This document shows positions 1-5,362 of a stretch of DNA of 5,362 bases, one piece after another. The position numbers were made by a program, and so were the translations under genes. Source of the stretch: Actinomycetes bacterium (lineage in GTDB: Bacteria > Actinomycetota > Actinomycetes > Streptosporangiales > Streptosporangiaceae); NCBI GenBank assembly GCA_023425615.1, contig JAFACJ010000379.1:1-5362 (forward strand), written 5' to 3'. The number at the start of each line of letters is the position of its first letter. The stretch's first letter is position 1. The notes under the pieces were generated by a model, which saw only the letters and a program-made list of their open reading frames with translations, was not told the DNA's origin and ran no database searches.

Positions 1-581
1 CGGGCGGTGAACGTCGAGGCGTTGAAGCTGTGCTCGGCGTACAGCACGAGCGAGATCTCGAAGGCCCGCACGACCTCGGGTGCGGGCACCTCGCCGAACG
101 TCATGTGGAAGAAGTTCTCGGCGAAACCCAGAGAGGGGTCCGGGGGGATGGGGGCCAGGCCGTGGCGGCGGCGCTGGTCGAGGGCGACGACCGAGGGGAT
201 CCGGGCGAGCAGGTCGAGGGAGGCGTGCAGGTTGGCGTCGGCGTCGTCCTCGGTGGGGTCTTCGGAGCCCAGGTGGCTGACGGCGGTGCGCAGCACGTCC
301 ATGGGATGGCAGCTCTCGGGAATCCGCGCCAGGACGTCCTGGGTGCTGCGGCTGAGGGCGCGCCGTGACCGCTCGGTGCTCTCGAACCCGCGCAACTGCG
401 CCGCGTCGGGAAGTTCGCCGTGCCACAGCAGATAGGCGACCTCCTCGAAGGTGCAGGAGGCGGCGAGTTCCTGGACGGGGTAGCCGCGATAGGTCAGCGA
501 GTTGGTCTCGGGGTTGACCATGGAGATCGCGGTGGCATCCGCGACGACTCCGGCCAGCCCCTTGTTGATGGTCGCACTCAT
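1..581 (-). CDS. prpC: 2-methylcitrate synthase (citrate synthase family), N-terminal part, cut by the window edge
   Basis: Reading down from the ATG at 581-579 gives 193 uninterrupted codons to the left edge; the rest of the protein lies outside the window. The start MSATINKGLAGVVADATAIS, followed by the NPETNSLTYRGYPVQEL block (residues 24-40), is typical of actinobacterial PrpC rather than housekeeping GltA. The segment YAEHSFNASTFTAR at residues 180-193 contains the conserved active-site His region of citrate synthases. Family members are about 370-390 residues, so roughly half is present. The enzyme condenses propionyl-CoA and oxaloacetate to 2-methylcitrate in the cytoplasm; family members often also accept acetyl-CoA. 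It is the last visible gene of prpD-prpB-prpC. Its ATG shares one base with the prpB stop (TGATG), and a GGGAG ribosome site lies inside the prpB 3' end, suggesting coupled translation. A citrate synthase with main role in the TCA cycle is less likely given the neighbours. Confidence 0.93.
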   Translation of the reverse strand, partial: MSATINKGLAGVVADATAISMVNPETNSLTYRGYPVQELAASCTFEEVAYLLWHGELPDAAQLRGFESTERSRRALSRSTQDVLARIPESCHPMDVLRTAVSHLGSEDPTEDDADANLHASLDLLARIPSVVALDQRRRHGLAPIPPDPSLGFAENFFHMTFGEVPAPEVVRAFEISLVLYAEHSFNASTFTA

Positions 582-1483
582 CACTGCTCCCGGTAGTGGT
601 GGCTGAAGACGGTGGTGTCGAACTTGGCGTAGTCGGCGTAGCCGAGCAGGTCGTACAACTCGCCGCGGGTCTGCATCCGCTCGACGAGGGAGGCCTGGGT
701 GCCCTCGGCCGCGATCGCCGCGAGCGACTCGGTCACCGTCCCCATCGCCAGCCGCAGCAGGGTGACGGGGTAGATGACGACGTTGACGCCCAGGTCCCGC
801 AGGGTGGCGGCGGTGAGCAGGGTGGACTTCCCGAACTCCGTCATGTTCGCCAGGATCGGGATGCCCACGGCCTTGCGGACGGCCTCGAACTCGGCGACGT
901 TGGCCAGGGCCTCGGGGAAGAGCATGTCCGCGCCCGCGTCGGCCAGCGCCTTGGCCCGGTCGATCACCGCGCCCAGCCCCTCGACGGCCCGTACGTCGGT
1001 GCGGGCGCAGATGACGAAGTCGGGGTCGCGGCGGGCGTCGGCGGCGGCGCGGATCCGGCGCAGCGCCTCGTCCAGCCCGACGACGCTCTTGCCGTCCAGA
1101 TGGCCGCAGCGCTTGGGGTTGACCTGGTCCTCGATGTGGCAGCCGGCGACACCGGAGTCCTCGAGGATCTGAACGGTGCGGGCGGCGTTGAGCGGCTCGC
1201 CGAAGCCTGTGTCGGCGTCCACGAGGGACGGCAGGTCGCTGACGCGGGCGATCTGGGCGGCTCGGCCGCTGACCTCGCTGAGCGTGGTCAGGCCGATGTC
1301 GGGCAGGCCCAGGTCGGCCGACAGGACGGCGCCGGAGATGTAGACGCCCTCGAACCCGGCCCGCTGGATCGCCATGGCCGTCAGAGGGCTGAACGCGCCG
1401 GGCATCCGCAGCAGGTCCCCGCCCGCCAGCGCCTCCCGGAAGGCCCTGCGCTTGGCCTGCGCAGTGATCTTGGAGTGCAGCAT
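581..1483 (-). CDS. prpB: 2-methylisocitrate lyase
   Basis: A 300-residue member of the isocitrate lyase/PEP mutase superfamily, the usual PrpB length (about 290-305). It cleaves 2-methylisocitrate to pyruvate and succinate, the last step of the methylcitrate cycle. Visible motifs are YISGA (48-52), the metal-binding DADTGFG (89-95), the catalytic KRCGH loop (124-128, Cys126), ICARTD (158-163) and NMTEFGK (213-219). Isocitrate lyase shares the KRCGH loop but is much longer (over 400 residues), and oxaloacetate decarboxylase relatives lack it. The reading frame stays open upstream to about 1894, but that extension overlaps the prpD coding region in another frame. I chose the ATG at 1483-1481 because the [19 protein letters not shown] start fits the family, GGAGGG lies 8 bases before it, and it overlaps the prpD stop by one base. 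The stop at 583-581 likewise overlaps the prpC start. Confidence 0.96.
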   Translation of the reverse strand: MLHSKITAQAKRRAFREALAGGDLLRMPGAFSPLTAMAIQRAGFEGVYISGAVLSADLGLPDIGLTTLSEVSGRAAQIARVSDLPSLVDADTGFGEPLNAARTVQILEDSGVAGCHIEDQVNPKRCGHLDGKSVVGLDEALRRIRAAADARRDPDFVICARTDVRAVEGLGAVIDRAKALADAGADMLFPEALANVAEFEAVRKAVGIPILANMTEFGKSTLLTAATLRDLGVNVVIYPVTLLRLAMGTVTESLAAIAAEGTQASLVERMQTRGELYDLLGYADYAKFDTTVFSHHYREQ

Positions 1484-2979
1484 CAGAAGATCCCTCCGGT
1501 GTCGGGCTCCTCGGACAGCCCGGCGTCGACGTTCAGCGCGGCGATCTCGGAGGCCTTCAGTTCGGGCAGGCGGGCAGCCAGGTCCAGGAACCGTGCGCGC
1601 TCTTCGGCCGGGACGGTTTCGCGGGCCAGGACCTGGAACTTGTTCACGTACTGCTCTCGACCGAAGGGGCGGGCTCCTTCGGGGTGGGCATCGGCGACGC
1701 CGCGAGCCTCCTCGATGACCGTGCCGTCGGACAGTTCGACGACGACCCGGCCGCCGAACTTCTTCTCGGCAGGGTCGGCGGCGTGGTAAGCGGCCGTCCA
1801 CTCCGGGTCCTCGACCGTGCCGATCTTCCGCCAGAGCTCGACGGTGTCGGGGCGGGCGGCGCGCTCGGGCGCGTAGGAGTCGACGTGGTGCCACACGCCG
1901 TCCTGGAGCGCGACCGCGAAGATGTAGGGGATCGAGTGGTCGAGTGTCTCGCGACTGGCGGACGGGTCGTACTTCTGCGGGTCGTTCGCGCCGGAGCCGA
2001 TCACGTGGTGGGTGTGGTGGCTGGTGTGGATGGTGATCTTCTCGACCTTGGCGGTGTCGGGGATGCGGGAGCGCAGGTCGCGGGCGAGGTCGATGAACGC
2101 CTGGGCCTGGTATTCGGCCGAGTGCTCCTTGGTGTAGGTGCGCAGGATGCCGCGCGTCTCCTCGCCGGGCGCGGGCAGCGACACCCGGTATTCGGCCTCC
2201 GGCCCCGACAGCAGCCAGGCGATGAAACCGTCCTCACCCTCGTAGATCGGGGACGGCGAGCCCTGCCCGCGCATCGCCCGGTCGACGGCCTCGATCGCGG
2301 CCTTCCCGGCGAACGCGGGCGCATATGCCTTCCACGAGGAGATCTCGCCCTTGCGGGATTGGCGGGTGGCCGTCGTGGTGTGCAGGGCCTGCCCGATCGC
2401 CTGGTAGATCACCTCGGTCGGCAGGCGCAGCAACGCGCCGATGCCCGCCGCGGCCGACGCCCCGAGATGCGCGATGTGGTCGATCCTGTGCTCGTGCAGG
2501 CAGATCCCGGCGACGAGCGCGACCTGCACCTCGTAGGCGACGGCGATCGCGCGGGTCAGCGCCGCGCCCGTCTTCCCCAGATGCTGGGCGACGGCCAGGA
2601 TCGGCGGGATGTTGTCGCCCGGGTGGGAGTAGTCGGCGGCCAGAAAGGTGTCGTGGTAATCCAGTTCCCGAACGGCCACGCCGTTCGCCCAGGCCGCCCA
2701 CTCCGGCAGCACCGAGGCGCCCACGCCGAAGACCGCGGCGCCCCGGTGATCGGCGGCACGGCGGGCCAGCGCCTGGTCGCGGGCCGCCACCACCGGAGCC
2801 CGGCGCAGCGACGCCACCGCCACCGAGGCGTTGTCGATCACCCGGTTGGCGGCCATCTCGCTCACCTCGGCACCGGGCACGGGCGCGTTCACCGCGAGTT
2901 CCGCCAGTCTCCAGGCGAGCTGGCCCTCCCTCGGCAGCCGTGCCGCGCTCGGGCTGGTCCGGACGATGTAGTCGATCAT
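1483..2979 (-). CDS. prpD: 2-methylcitrate dehydratase (MmgE/PrpD family)
   Basis: 498 residues, a normal length for PrpD. It dehydrates 2-methylcitrate toward 2-methyl-cis-aconitate, the middle part of the cycle between PrpC and PrpB. Family blocks seen: NRVIDN (45-50), [16 protein letters not shown] (97-112), [15 protein letters not shown] (118-132) and YEVQVAL (149-155), all in the helical MmgE/PrpD N-terminal domain; the C-terminal half carries the [26 protein letters not shown] block. The frame continues upstream for 14 more codons to an ATG near 3021. However, that extension is Arg-rich (PRRRRRSF) and covers the ribosome site, so the ATG at 2979-2977 is preferred: GGAGGAG sits 4 bases before it and the MIDYIVRT start fits the family. 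It is the first gene of the operon, divergent from the regulator. Hydration to methylisocitrate is normally done by an aconitase, which is not seen here. Confidence 0.95.
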   Translation of the reverse strand: MIDYIVRTSPSAARLPREGQLAWRLAELAVNAPVPGAEVSEMAANRVIDNASVAVASLRRAPVVAARDQALARRAADHRGAAVFGVGASVLPEWAAWANGVAVRELDYHDTFLAADYSHPGDNIPPILAVAQHLGKTGAALTRAIAVAYEVQVALVAGICLHEHRIDHIAHLGASAAAGIGALLRLPTEVIYQAIGQALHTTTATRQSRKGEISSWKAYAPAFAGKAAIEAVDRAMRGQGSPSPIYEGEDGFIAWLLSGPEAEYRVSLPAPGEETRGILRTYTKEHSAEYQAQAFIDLARDLRSRIPDTAKVEKITIHTSHHTHHVIGSGANDPQKYDPSASRETLDHSIPYIFAVALQDGVWHHVDSYAPERAARPDTVELWRKIGTVEDPEWTAAYHAADPAEKKFGGRVVVELSDGTVIEEARGVADAHPEGARPFGREQYVNKFQVLARETVPAEERARFLDLAARLPELKASEIAALNVDAGLSEEPDTGGIF

Positions 2980-2983
2980 GAAA

Positions 2984-2998
2984 CTCCTCCGCCTCCTT
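2984..2998 (-). promoter_or_regulatory. Tandem Shine-Dalgarno sequence of prpD
   Basis: On the minus strand AAGGAGG (2998-2992) is followed by GGAGGAG (2990-2984), then TTTC and the ATG at 2979. The second copy has suitable spacing (4 bases) and decides the MIDYIV start. The first copy would be poorly spaced for that ATG and may only strengthen ribosome recruitment. Confidence 0.8.
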
Positions 2999-3054
2999 CG
3001 TGGTACGCCTCCGAGCATCACCAGAGGGCCGGAACCCCCGCCAGCCCCGGAATC

Positions 3055-3113
3055 TGCGAAGTTCCGCCAAGTTCTCCGGCTCTTTTGCGAACCTTGCGAA
3101 AGGAGTCTTCGCA
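3055..3113. promoter_or_regulatory. Probable operator cluster for the prp regulator (four TGCGAA-type motifs)
   Basis: The divergent intergenic region contains TGCGAA at 3055-3060, 3086-3091 (within TTTTGCGAA) and 3095-3100 (within TTGCGAAA), plus the inverted form TTCGCA at 3108-3113. In addition AAGTTC occurs at 3059-3064 and 3069-3074, exactly 10 bp apart. The first two TGCGAA copies are 31 bp apart, about three helical turns; the next is 9 bp on. Known: mycobacterial PrpR and corynebacterial RamB recognise TTTGCAAA-like sequences, from which these differ mainly by one central base. Inferred: binding here would lie about 75-135 bp upstream of the prpD ATG, suited to activation. It would also lie about -22 to -51 from the presumed leaderless start of the regulator mRNA for the right-hand three motifs, suited to autorepression. 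Confidence 0.65.
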
Positions 3114-3122
3114 GCCGCCGGT

Positions 3123-3128
3123 TAGCCT
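3123..3128 (+). promoter_or_regulatory. Candidate -10 element of the regulator gene, implying a leaderless mRNA
   Basis: TAGCCT matches the actinobacterial TANNNT -10 pattern and ends 6 bases before the ATG at 3135. That spacing would put transcription initiation at or next to the start codon. No convincing Shine-Dalgarno is present (only GGGG just upstream), in agreement with leaderless translation. I see no good -35 box at 17-19 bp; TTGCGA at 3094-3099 is 23 bp away. Confidence 0.5.
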
Positions 3129-3134
3129 GGGGCC

Positions 3135-4511
3135 ATGGGCAAGGTCTTCGTAGGGCCGAGACTGCGCGCGCTGCGGACCGACCGGCACATCAGCCAGGTC
3201 GATCTGGCGGGGCTGCTCGAGATCTCCCCGAGCTACCTCAACCAGATCGAGCACAACCAGCGCCCGCTGACCGTTCCGGTCCTGCTACGCCTCACCGAGC
3301 TGTTCGGCGTCGACCCGGAGTTCTTCTCCACCGAGGACGACACCCGCCTCATCGCCGACGTCCGCGAGGCCCTCGCCGACGAGAAGGTCTCGGCAGCCGC
3401 CATCGCTGACCTGGTCTCGGCGAGCCCCGAGGTCGCCCGCGCCGTCGTCGCGCTGCACCGCCGCTACCGGGCCGCCGCCGAGCACACGGCCGTCCTGGCG
3501 GGCGCCCACCAGAGCGCCCCCGCCCCCTACGAGCAGGTCCGGGACTTCTTCTACGACCGCAACAACCACATCGCACCGCTCGATCGCGCCGCCGAGTCCC
3601 TCGCCGATGGCACCGACCCGGCCGGGCTGGCGCTGCACCGCCTGGCCGACCACGGCGTCCGGGTCACCTCCTCGGACACGGCGCGACGGCACTACGACCC
3701 CGAGACCCGGATCCTGGCCCTGTCACCGCGCCTGCTGCCCGCCCAGCGGGCGTTCCAGCTCGCCACCCAACTGGCTCTCCTGGAGCACGACGCCCTGCTG
3801 ACCGAACTCGTCGAGGGCGCCGGCCTCACCGACCCCCGGGCCCGTGCGCTGACCCGGATCGGCCTGGCCAACTACTTCGCAGGGGCGCTGATCCTGCCCT
3901 ACAGCGTGTTCCGCACGGCCGCCGAGGACTACCGCTACGACATCGACCGCCTCGCAGACCGCTTCGGCGTCGGCTTCGAGACCGTCTGCCACCGCCTCAG
4001 CACCCTGCAGCGCCCCCGCGCCCGCGGCGTACCCTTCTCCTTCATCCGCGTCGACCGGGCCGGCAACATCTCCAAACGCCAGTCCGCCACCGGCTTCCAC
4101 TTCACCCGCGCCGGCGGCACCTGCCCCCTGTGGAACGTCTACGACGCCTTCACCACGCCCGGAACGCTCCTCACCCAGATCGCAGAGATGCCCGACGGCC
4201 GCCGCTACTTCTGGATCGCCCGCACCATCCACCGCCCGGCTCCCCGCCACGGCGCGATCGGCCAGACCTTCGCCATCGGCCTGGGCTGCGAACTCCGCCA
4301 CGCCCACCGCCTCGTCTACGCAGACGGCCACGACCTGAAGAAGCCCGCCACCACTCCCATCGGCCTGGGCTGCAAGGTCTGCGACCGCCCCGCCTGCCCC
4401 CAGCGCGCCTTCCCCCCGACCGGCGAGACCGCAACGGCCGACGAGCACACCAGCGCTCTGAACCCCTACACGGTCCCGAACGGCCCGCCGGGGAGACCGG
4501 GCCCCGCCTGA
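3135..4511 (+). CDS. Short-chain fatty acyl transcriptional regulator, PrpR/RamB/MccR-like (Xre HTH plus IrrE-like domain)
   Basis: 458 residues. Residues 7-62 form an Xre-family helix-turn-helix: [37 protein letters not shown], with SYLNQIE as recognition helix. The middle region (about 160-290) resembles the IrrE/ImmA-like domain of short-chain fatty acid regulators. The peptidase HExxH site is absent; the corresponding stretch reads [12 protein letters not shown] (about 208-219), so it should not be a protease. The C-terminal part (about 295-425) has Cys330 ([13 protein letters not shown]), Cys385 (GLGCELRH), and Cys413, Cys416 and Cys421 in a C-x2-C-x4-C array. In M. tuberculosis PrpR the homologous C-terminal region binds acyl-CoA and a 4Fe-4S cluster, so these Cys are likely ligands here. 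Divergence from prpDBC and the shared operator-like region indicate it controls that operon, probably as a propionyl-CoA-responsive activator. RamB-type control of acetate genes is an alternative. It ends just before a hairpin. Confidence 0.9.
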   Translation: MGKVFVGPRLRALRTDRHISQVDLAGLLEISPSYLNQIEHNQRPLTVPVLLRLTELFGVDPEFFSTEDDTRLIADVREALADEKVSAAAIADLVSASPEVARAVVALHRRYRAAAEHTAVLAGAHQSAPAPYEQVRDFFYDRNNHIAPLDRAAESLADGTDPAGLALHRLADHGVRVTSSDTARRHYDPETRILALSPRLLPAQRAFQLATQLALLEHDALLTELVEGAGLTDPRARALTRIGLANYFAGALILPYSVFRTAAEDYRYDIDRLADRFGVGFETVCHRLSTLQRPRARGVPFSFIRVDRAGNISKRQSATGFHFTRAGGTCPLWNVYDAFTTPGTLLTQIAEMPDGRRYFWIARTIHRPAPRHGAIGQTFAIGLGCELRHAHRLVYADGHDLKKPATTPIGLGCKVCDRPACPQRAFPPTGETATADEHTSALNPYTVPNGPPGRPGPA

Positions 4512-4517
4512 TGAGGC

Positions 4518-4538
4518 ATCCCGCAGGTCACGCGGGAT
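4518..4538. terminator. Hairpin between two convergent genes, probable bidirectional terminator
   Basis: ATCCCGC (4518-4524) and GCGGGAT (4532-4538) form a perfect 7-bp stem with a 7-base loop. It lies 7 bases after the regulator stop, and its loop contains the stop codon of the minus-strand gene. There is no U tract on either side, which is common for actinobacterial hairpin terminators. Efficiency cannot be judged from sequence. Confidence 0.6.
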
Positions 4539-4914
4539 CGGCGGGGGACGGACGCGCCGGAAGACGGCGCGGCGGGGTGAGCACGTGAAGATCCAGGACA
4601 TCGGGGATCGGCGCGACGCCGGGCCCGCCCGCCCTGATCCAGCCGACGACGTCCTCGGTGGCGGCGGGATCGTTGACCAGACCGAGCCAGACGGGCCGCG
4701 CCCCTGCCGCCCGCCCCTCCGAGGAGGGCCGGACCACGATGACGTTCGCGTACTCGCACACGTCCAGGCACTCCGACACCCGGACGCCCGTCTCCTCTCG
4801 CAGACGCGCGACCTGCCCGTCATGGTCGAGGCCGACGACCTTCGGACTTCCGCAGCAGCAGTCCCGGCAAACCGTGACCCGGCACGGCACCTCCCGGGCA
4901 CGCTCCGTGGGCAT
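4528..4914 (-). CDS. Small (2Fe-2S) ferredoxin domain protein under cobalamin riboswitch control
   Basis: 128 residues, no signal peptide or membrane segment. Residues 11-63 show the thioredoxin-like [2Fe-2S] ferredoxin pattern: CRVTVCRDCCCGSPK (Cys11, 16, 19, 20, 21) followed by SECLDVCEYANVIVVRP (Cys49 and Cys53, a C-x3-C pair). The likely cluster ligands are one Cys near 16, one of Cys19-21, Cys49 and Cys53. The rest (LGLVNDPAATEDVVGWIRAGGPG, 77-99, and LDLHVLTPPRR, 107-117) resembles small actinobacterial proteins with this domain. The ATG at 4914 is preceded by GGAGAGGAG with 6-base spacing. The gene is alone: it converges on the regulator and its leader holds a cobalamin riboswitch. From this I infer a part in cobalamin or cobalt metabolism, such as redox or Fe-S work in corrin ring synthesis or cobalt handling; exact function is unknown. 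The Pro/Arg-rich tail (114-128) is probably disordered. Confidence 0.87.
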   Translation of the reverse strand: MPTERAREVPCRVTVCRDCCCGSPKVVGLDHDGQVARLREETGVRVSECLDVCEYANVIVVRPSSEGRAAGARPVWLGLVNDPAATEDVVGWIRAGGPGVAPIPDVLDLHVLTPPRRLPARPSPADPA

Positions 4915-4920
4915 GCCACG

Positions 4921-4967
4921 CTCCTCTCCGGGGAGATCCGCCCCGGTCGTCTCGAGGAGGCGAGACG
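4921..4967 (-). promoter_or_regulatory. Expression platform: two hairpins and the Shine-Dalgarno of the (2Fe-2S) gene
   Basis: In RNA order, hairpin A pairs CGTCTCG (4967-4961) with CGAGACG (4954-4948), a perfect 7-bp stem whose loop is CCTCCT (4960-4955), an anti-Shine-Dalgarno sequence. Hairpin B pairs CCGGGG (4946-4941) with CCCCGG (4933-4928) around a 7-base loop. It ends on the first two bases of the ribosome site GGAGAGGAG (4929-4921). CTCCTC (4959-4954) can alternatively pair with GAGGAG of that site. No U-rich tract follows, so control of translation rather than termination is likely. Confidence 0.65.
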
Positions 4968-5110
4968 CGTGAGTCTTCTGGCTCCCGGCTCGAACACGCG
5001 CCCCGGCCTTCCCGCCCCGGAGGGGGCAGTGGCTCAGACGGGATCCGCTCGCCGATCACAGTGGCGGTACCGCGCCGGATTCGCACCGGCTTCCTCGTCC
5101 GCGCTCGCCT
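4958..5110 (-). ncRNA. Cobalamin (B12) riboswitch aptamer, minus strand
   Basis: The minus strand carries the conserved elements in the right order. GAGGAAGCCGGTGCGAATCC, with the pairing GGC, starts at 5096. CGCCACTGTGA follows, then the B12 box GCCACTG (5033-5027) with GGGAAGGC (5013-5006), then GGAGCCAGAAGACTC ending at 4971. The closing stem P1 pairs AGGCGAGCGCG (5110-5100) with CGCG then CTCGCCT (4969-4958), 11 bp with one bulged U at 4965. The aptamer precedes the (2Fe-2S) gene by about 45 bases. The 3' strand of P1 overlaps the 5' arm and loop of hairpin A, so the two folds exclude each other. Known behaviour of the class is lower expression when adenosylcobalamin or a related corrinoid binds. 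Confidence 0.95.
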
Positions 5111-5122
5111 TTATCGCCCGCC

Positions 5123-5128
5123 ATCATG
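5123..5128 (-). promoter_or_regulatory. Weak candidate -10 of the minus-strand riboswitch leader
   Basis: CATGAT on the minus strand lies about 13 bases before the start of P1. It differs from TANNNT at the first position and has no clear -35 partner, so this is a guess based mainly on position. Confidence 0.3.
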
Positions 5129-5146
5129 GCACATGCCCGGATCGGC

Positions 5147-5174
5147 CCTCGGGTGAGGCTTCCCTGACCCGAGG
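5147..5174. repeat. Imperfect 28-bp dyad between the two divergent riboswitch leaders
   Basis: CCTCGGGTGAGG (5147-5158) and CCTGACCCGAGG (5163-5174) are inverted copies matching at 11 of 12 positions around a CTTC centre. The dyad lies in the roughly 70-bp space between the leaders, about 18 bp from either candidate -10, so its arms cover the places where both -35 boxes would be. It could be an operator for a shared regulator, a symmetric promoter core, or a hairpin. Confidence 0.7.
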
Positions 5175-5193
5175 ACGGCATGGGGAGTGTGGT

Positions 5194-5199
5194 TAGACT
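5194..5199 (+). promoter_or_regulatory. Candidate -10 of the plus-strand riboswitch leader
   Basis: TAGACT, inside GGTTAGACTG, fits the actinobacterial TANNNT -10 pattern and would start transcription near 5206, shortly before the structured leader. A -35 is not clear: the region 17-19 bp upstream reads CCGAGGAC and overlaps the dyad arm. Confidence 0.5.
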
Positions 5200-5216
5200 G
5201 CCGTCCGCAAAGGGTT

Positions 5217-5362
5217 CGTCCGGGCCTCTCAAGGTCCGGACGTCGCAAGAGGGAATCCGGTGGGAATCCGGAACTGCCCCGCAGCGGTGAGCGGGAACGA
5301 AAGCCGTCAACGAAGCACTGGGCCGCCAGGTCTGGGAAGCGACGGCCGGTAGGACGCGTCCG
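5217..5362 (+). ncRNA. Second cobalamin riboswitch, plus strand, 3' end outside the window
   Basis: The core is recognisable: AGAGGGAATCCGGTG from 5248, GAATCCGGAACTGCCCCGC, AGCGGTGAGCGGG, then GCACTG (5315-5320) and TGGGAAGC (5333-5340) in place of the B12 box GCCACTG..GGGAAGGC. GCCGTC (5303-5308) can pair with GACGGC (5341-5346), enclosing the GCACTG part. Preceding the core is a hairpin of 11 bp including one G-U pair (5217-5227 with 5232-5242) and a CTCA loop. The conserved 3' segment expected near GAGCC..GAAGACC is not reached, so P1 and the expression platform are beyond the edge. This GGGAAGCGACGGCC form differs from the minus-strand aptamer and recalls actinobacterial B12 leaders before B12-independent isoenzymes such as class I ribonucleotide reductase; that target is a guess, with cobalamin synthesis or transport genes equally possible. 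Confidence 0.88.

Noticed and set aside
1484..1894. Long N-terminal extension of PrpB
   Set aside because: The extension lies within the prpD coding region in another frame, is Arg/Pro-rich without homology to the family, and the ATG at 1483 has its own ribosome site and correct family length.
1684..3153. Long open frame on the plus strand (489 codons), and a similar one at 596-1789 (397 codons)
   Set aside because: They lie opposite prpD and prpB, with translations made of Gly/Val/Asp/Arg-rich low-information sequence and no family motifs. Such antisense frames are expected from G/C-biased third positions.
3723..4997. Minus-strand open frame of 424 codons across the regulator and the (2Fe-2S) gene
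   Set aside because: It runs through the riboswitch expression platform and opposite the well-supported regulator in a composition-driven frame. No domain is recognisable, and the 4528-4914 frame has the ferredoxin Cys pattern instead.
5074..5096. GTGCGAATCC, resembling a tRNA T-loop
   Set aside because: This is the conserved loop of the cobalamin riboswitch; there is no acceptor stem, anticodon arm or CCA-compatible end around it.
4585..5196. Plus-strand open frame of 203 codons
   Set aside because: It covers the antisense of the (2Fe-2S) gene and of the cobalamin aptamer, whose RNA motifs explain the sequence. The translation has no recognisable domain.
5251..5271. Perfect direct repeat GGGAATCCGG with an 11-base step
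   Set aside because: It is part of the riboswitch core, where GGGAAnCCGGTGnGAAnCCGG is the normal conserved sequence, so it is not an independent repeat.

Overview
The window is very GC-rich, with G/C-biased third codon positions, overlapping stop/start codons and strong purine-rich ribosome sites. Together with the gene set this points to a high-GC actinomycete, such as a Streptomyces or Streptosporangiales relative. The genus cannot be fixed from the sequence alone.

Left half (1-2979, minus strand): a methylcitrate-cycle operon transcribed as prpD, prpB, prpC. It encodes 2-methylcitrate dehydratase, 2-methylisocitrate lyase and the N-terminal half of 2-methylcitrate synthase, which runs off the left edge. 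Both gene junctions are TGATG overlaps of one base, so the three proteins are probably translationally coupled. The cycle condenses propionyl-CoA with oxaloacetate and returns succinate and pyruvate.

Centre (2980-4511): a divergent 458-aa regulator of the short-chain fatty acid regulator type (PrpR/RamB/MccR-like). It has an N-terminal Xre helix-turn-helix, a middle domain of the degenerate IrrE-like type, and a Cys-rich C-terminal domain. The 155-bp gap to prpD carries four TGCGAA-type motifs, close to the known TTTGCAAA-like sites of this family. A TANNNT element 6 bp before the regulator ATG suggests a leaderless mRNA. The likely circuit is acyl-CoA sensing by the regulator, activation of prpDBC and autoregulation.

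Right part (4512-5362): a small minus-strand protein with a thioredoxin-like [2Fe-2S] ferredoxin Cys pattern converges on the regulator, with a hairpin between the two genes. Its long leader holds a textbook cobalamin riboswitch (about 4958-5110) and a second, Shine-Dalgarno-proximal structure region. A second, divergent cobalamin riboswitch of a different subtype starts near 5206 on the plus strand and runs off the right edge, so its target gene is not visible. Between the two aptamers lies an imperfect 28-bp dyad (5147-5174), placed almost symmetrically between two candidate -10 elements. No mobile element, CRISPR array, tRNA or rRNA was seen.
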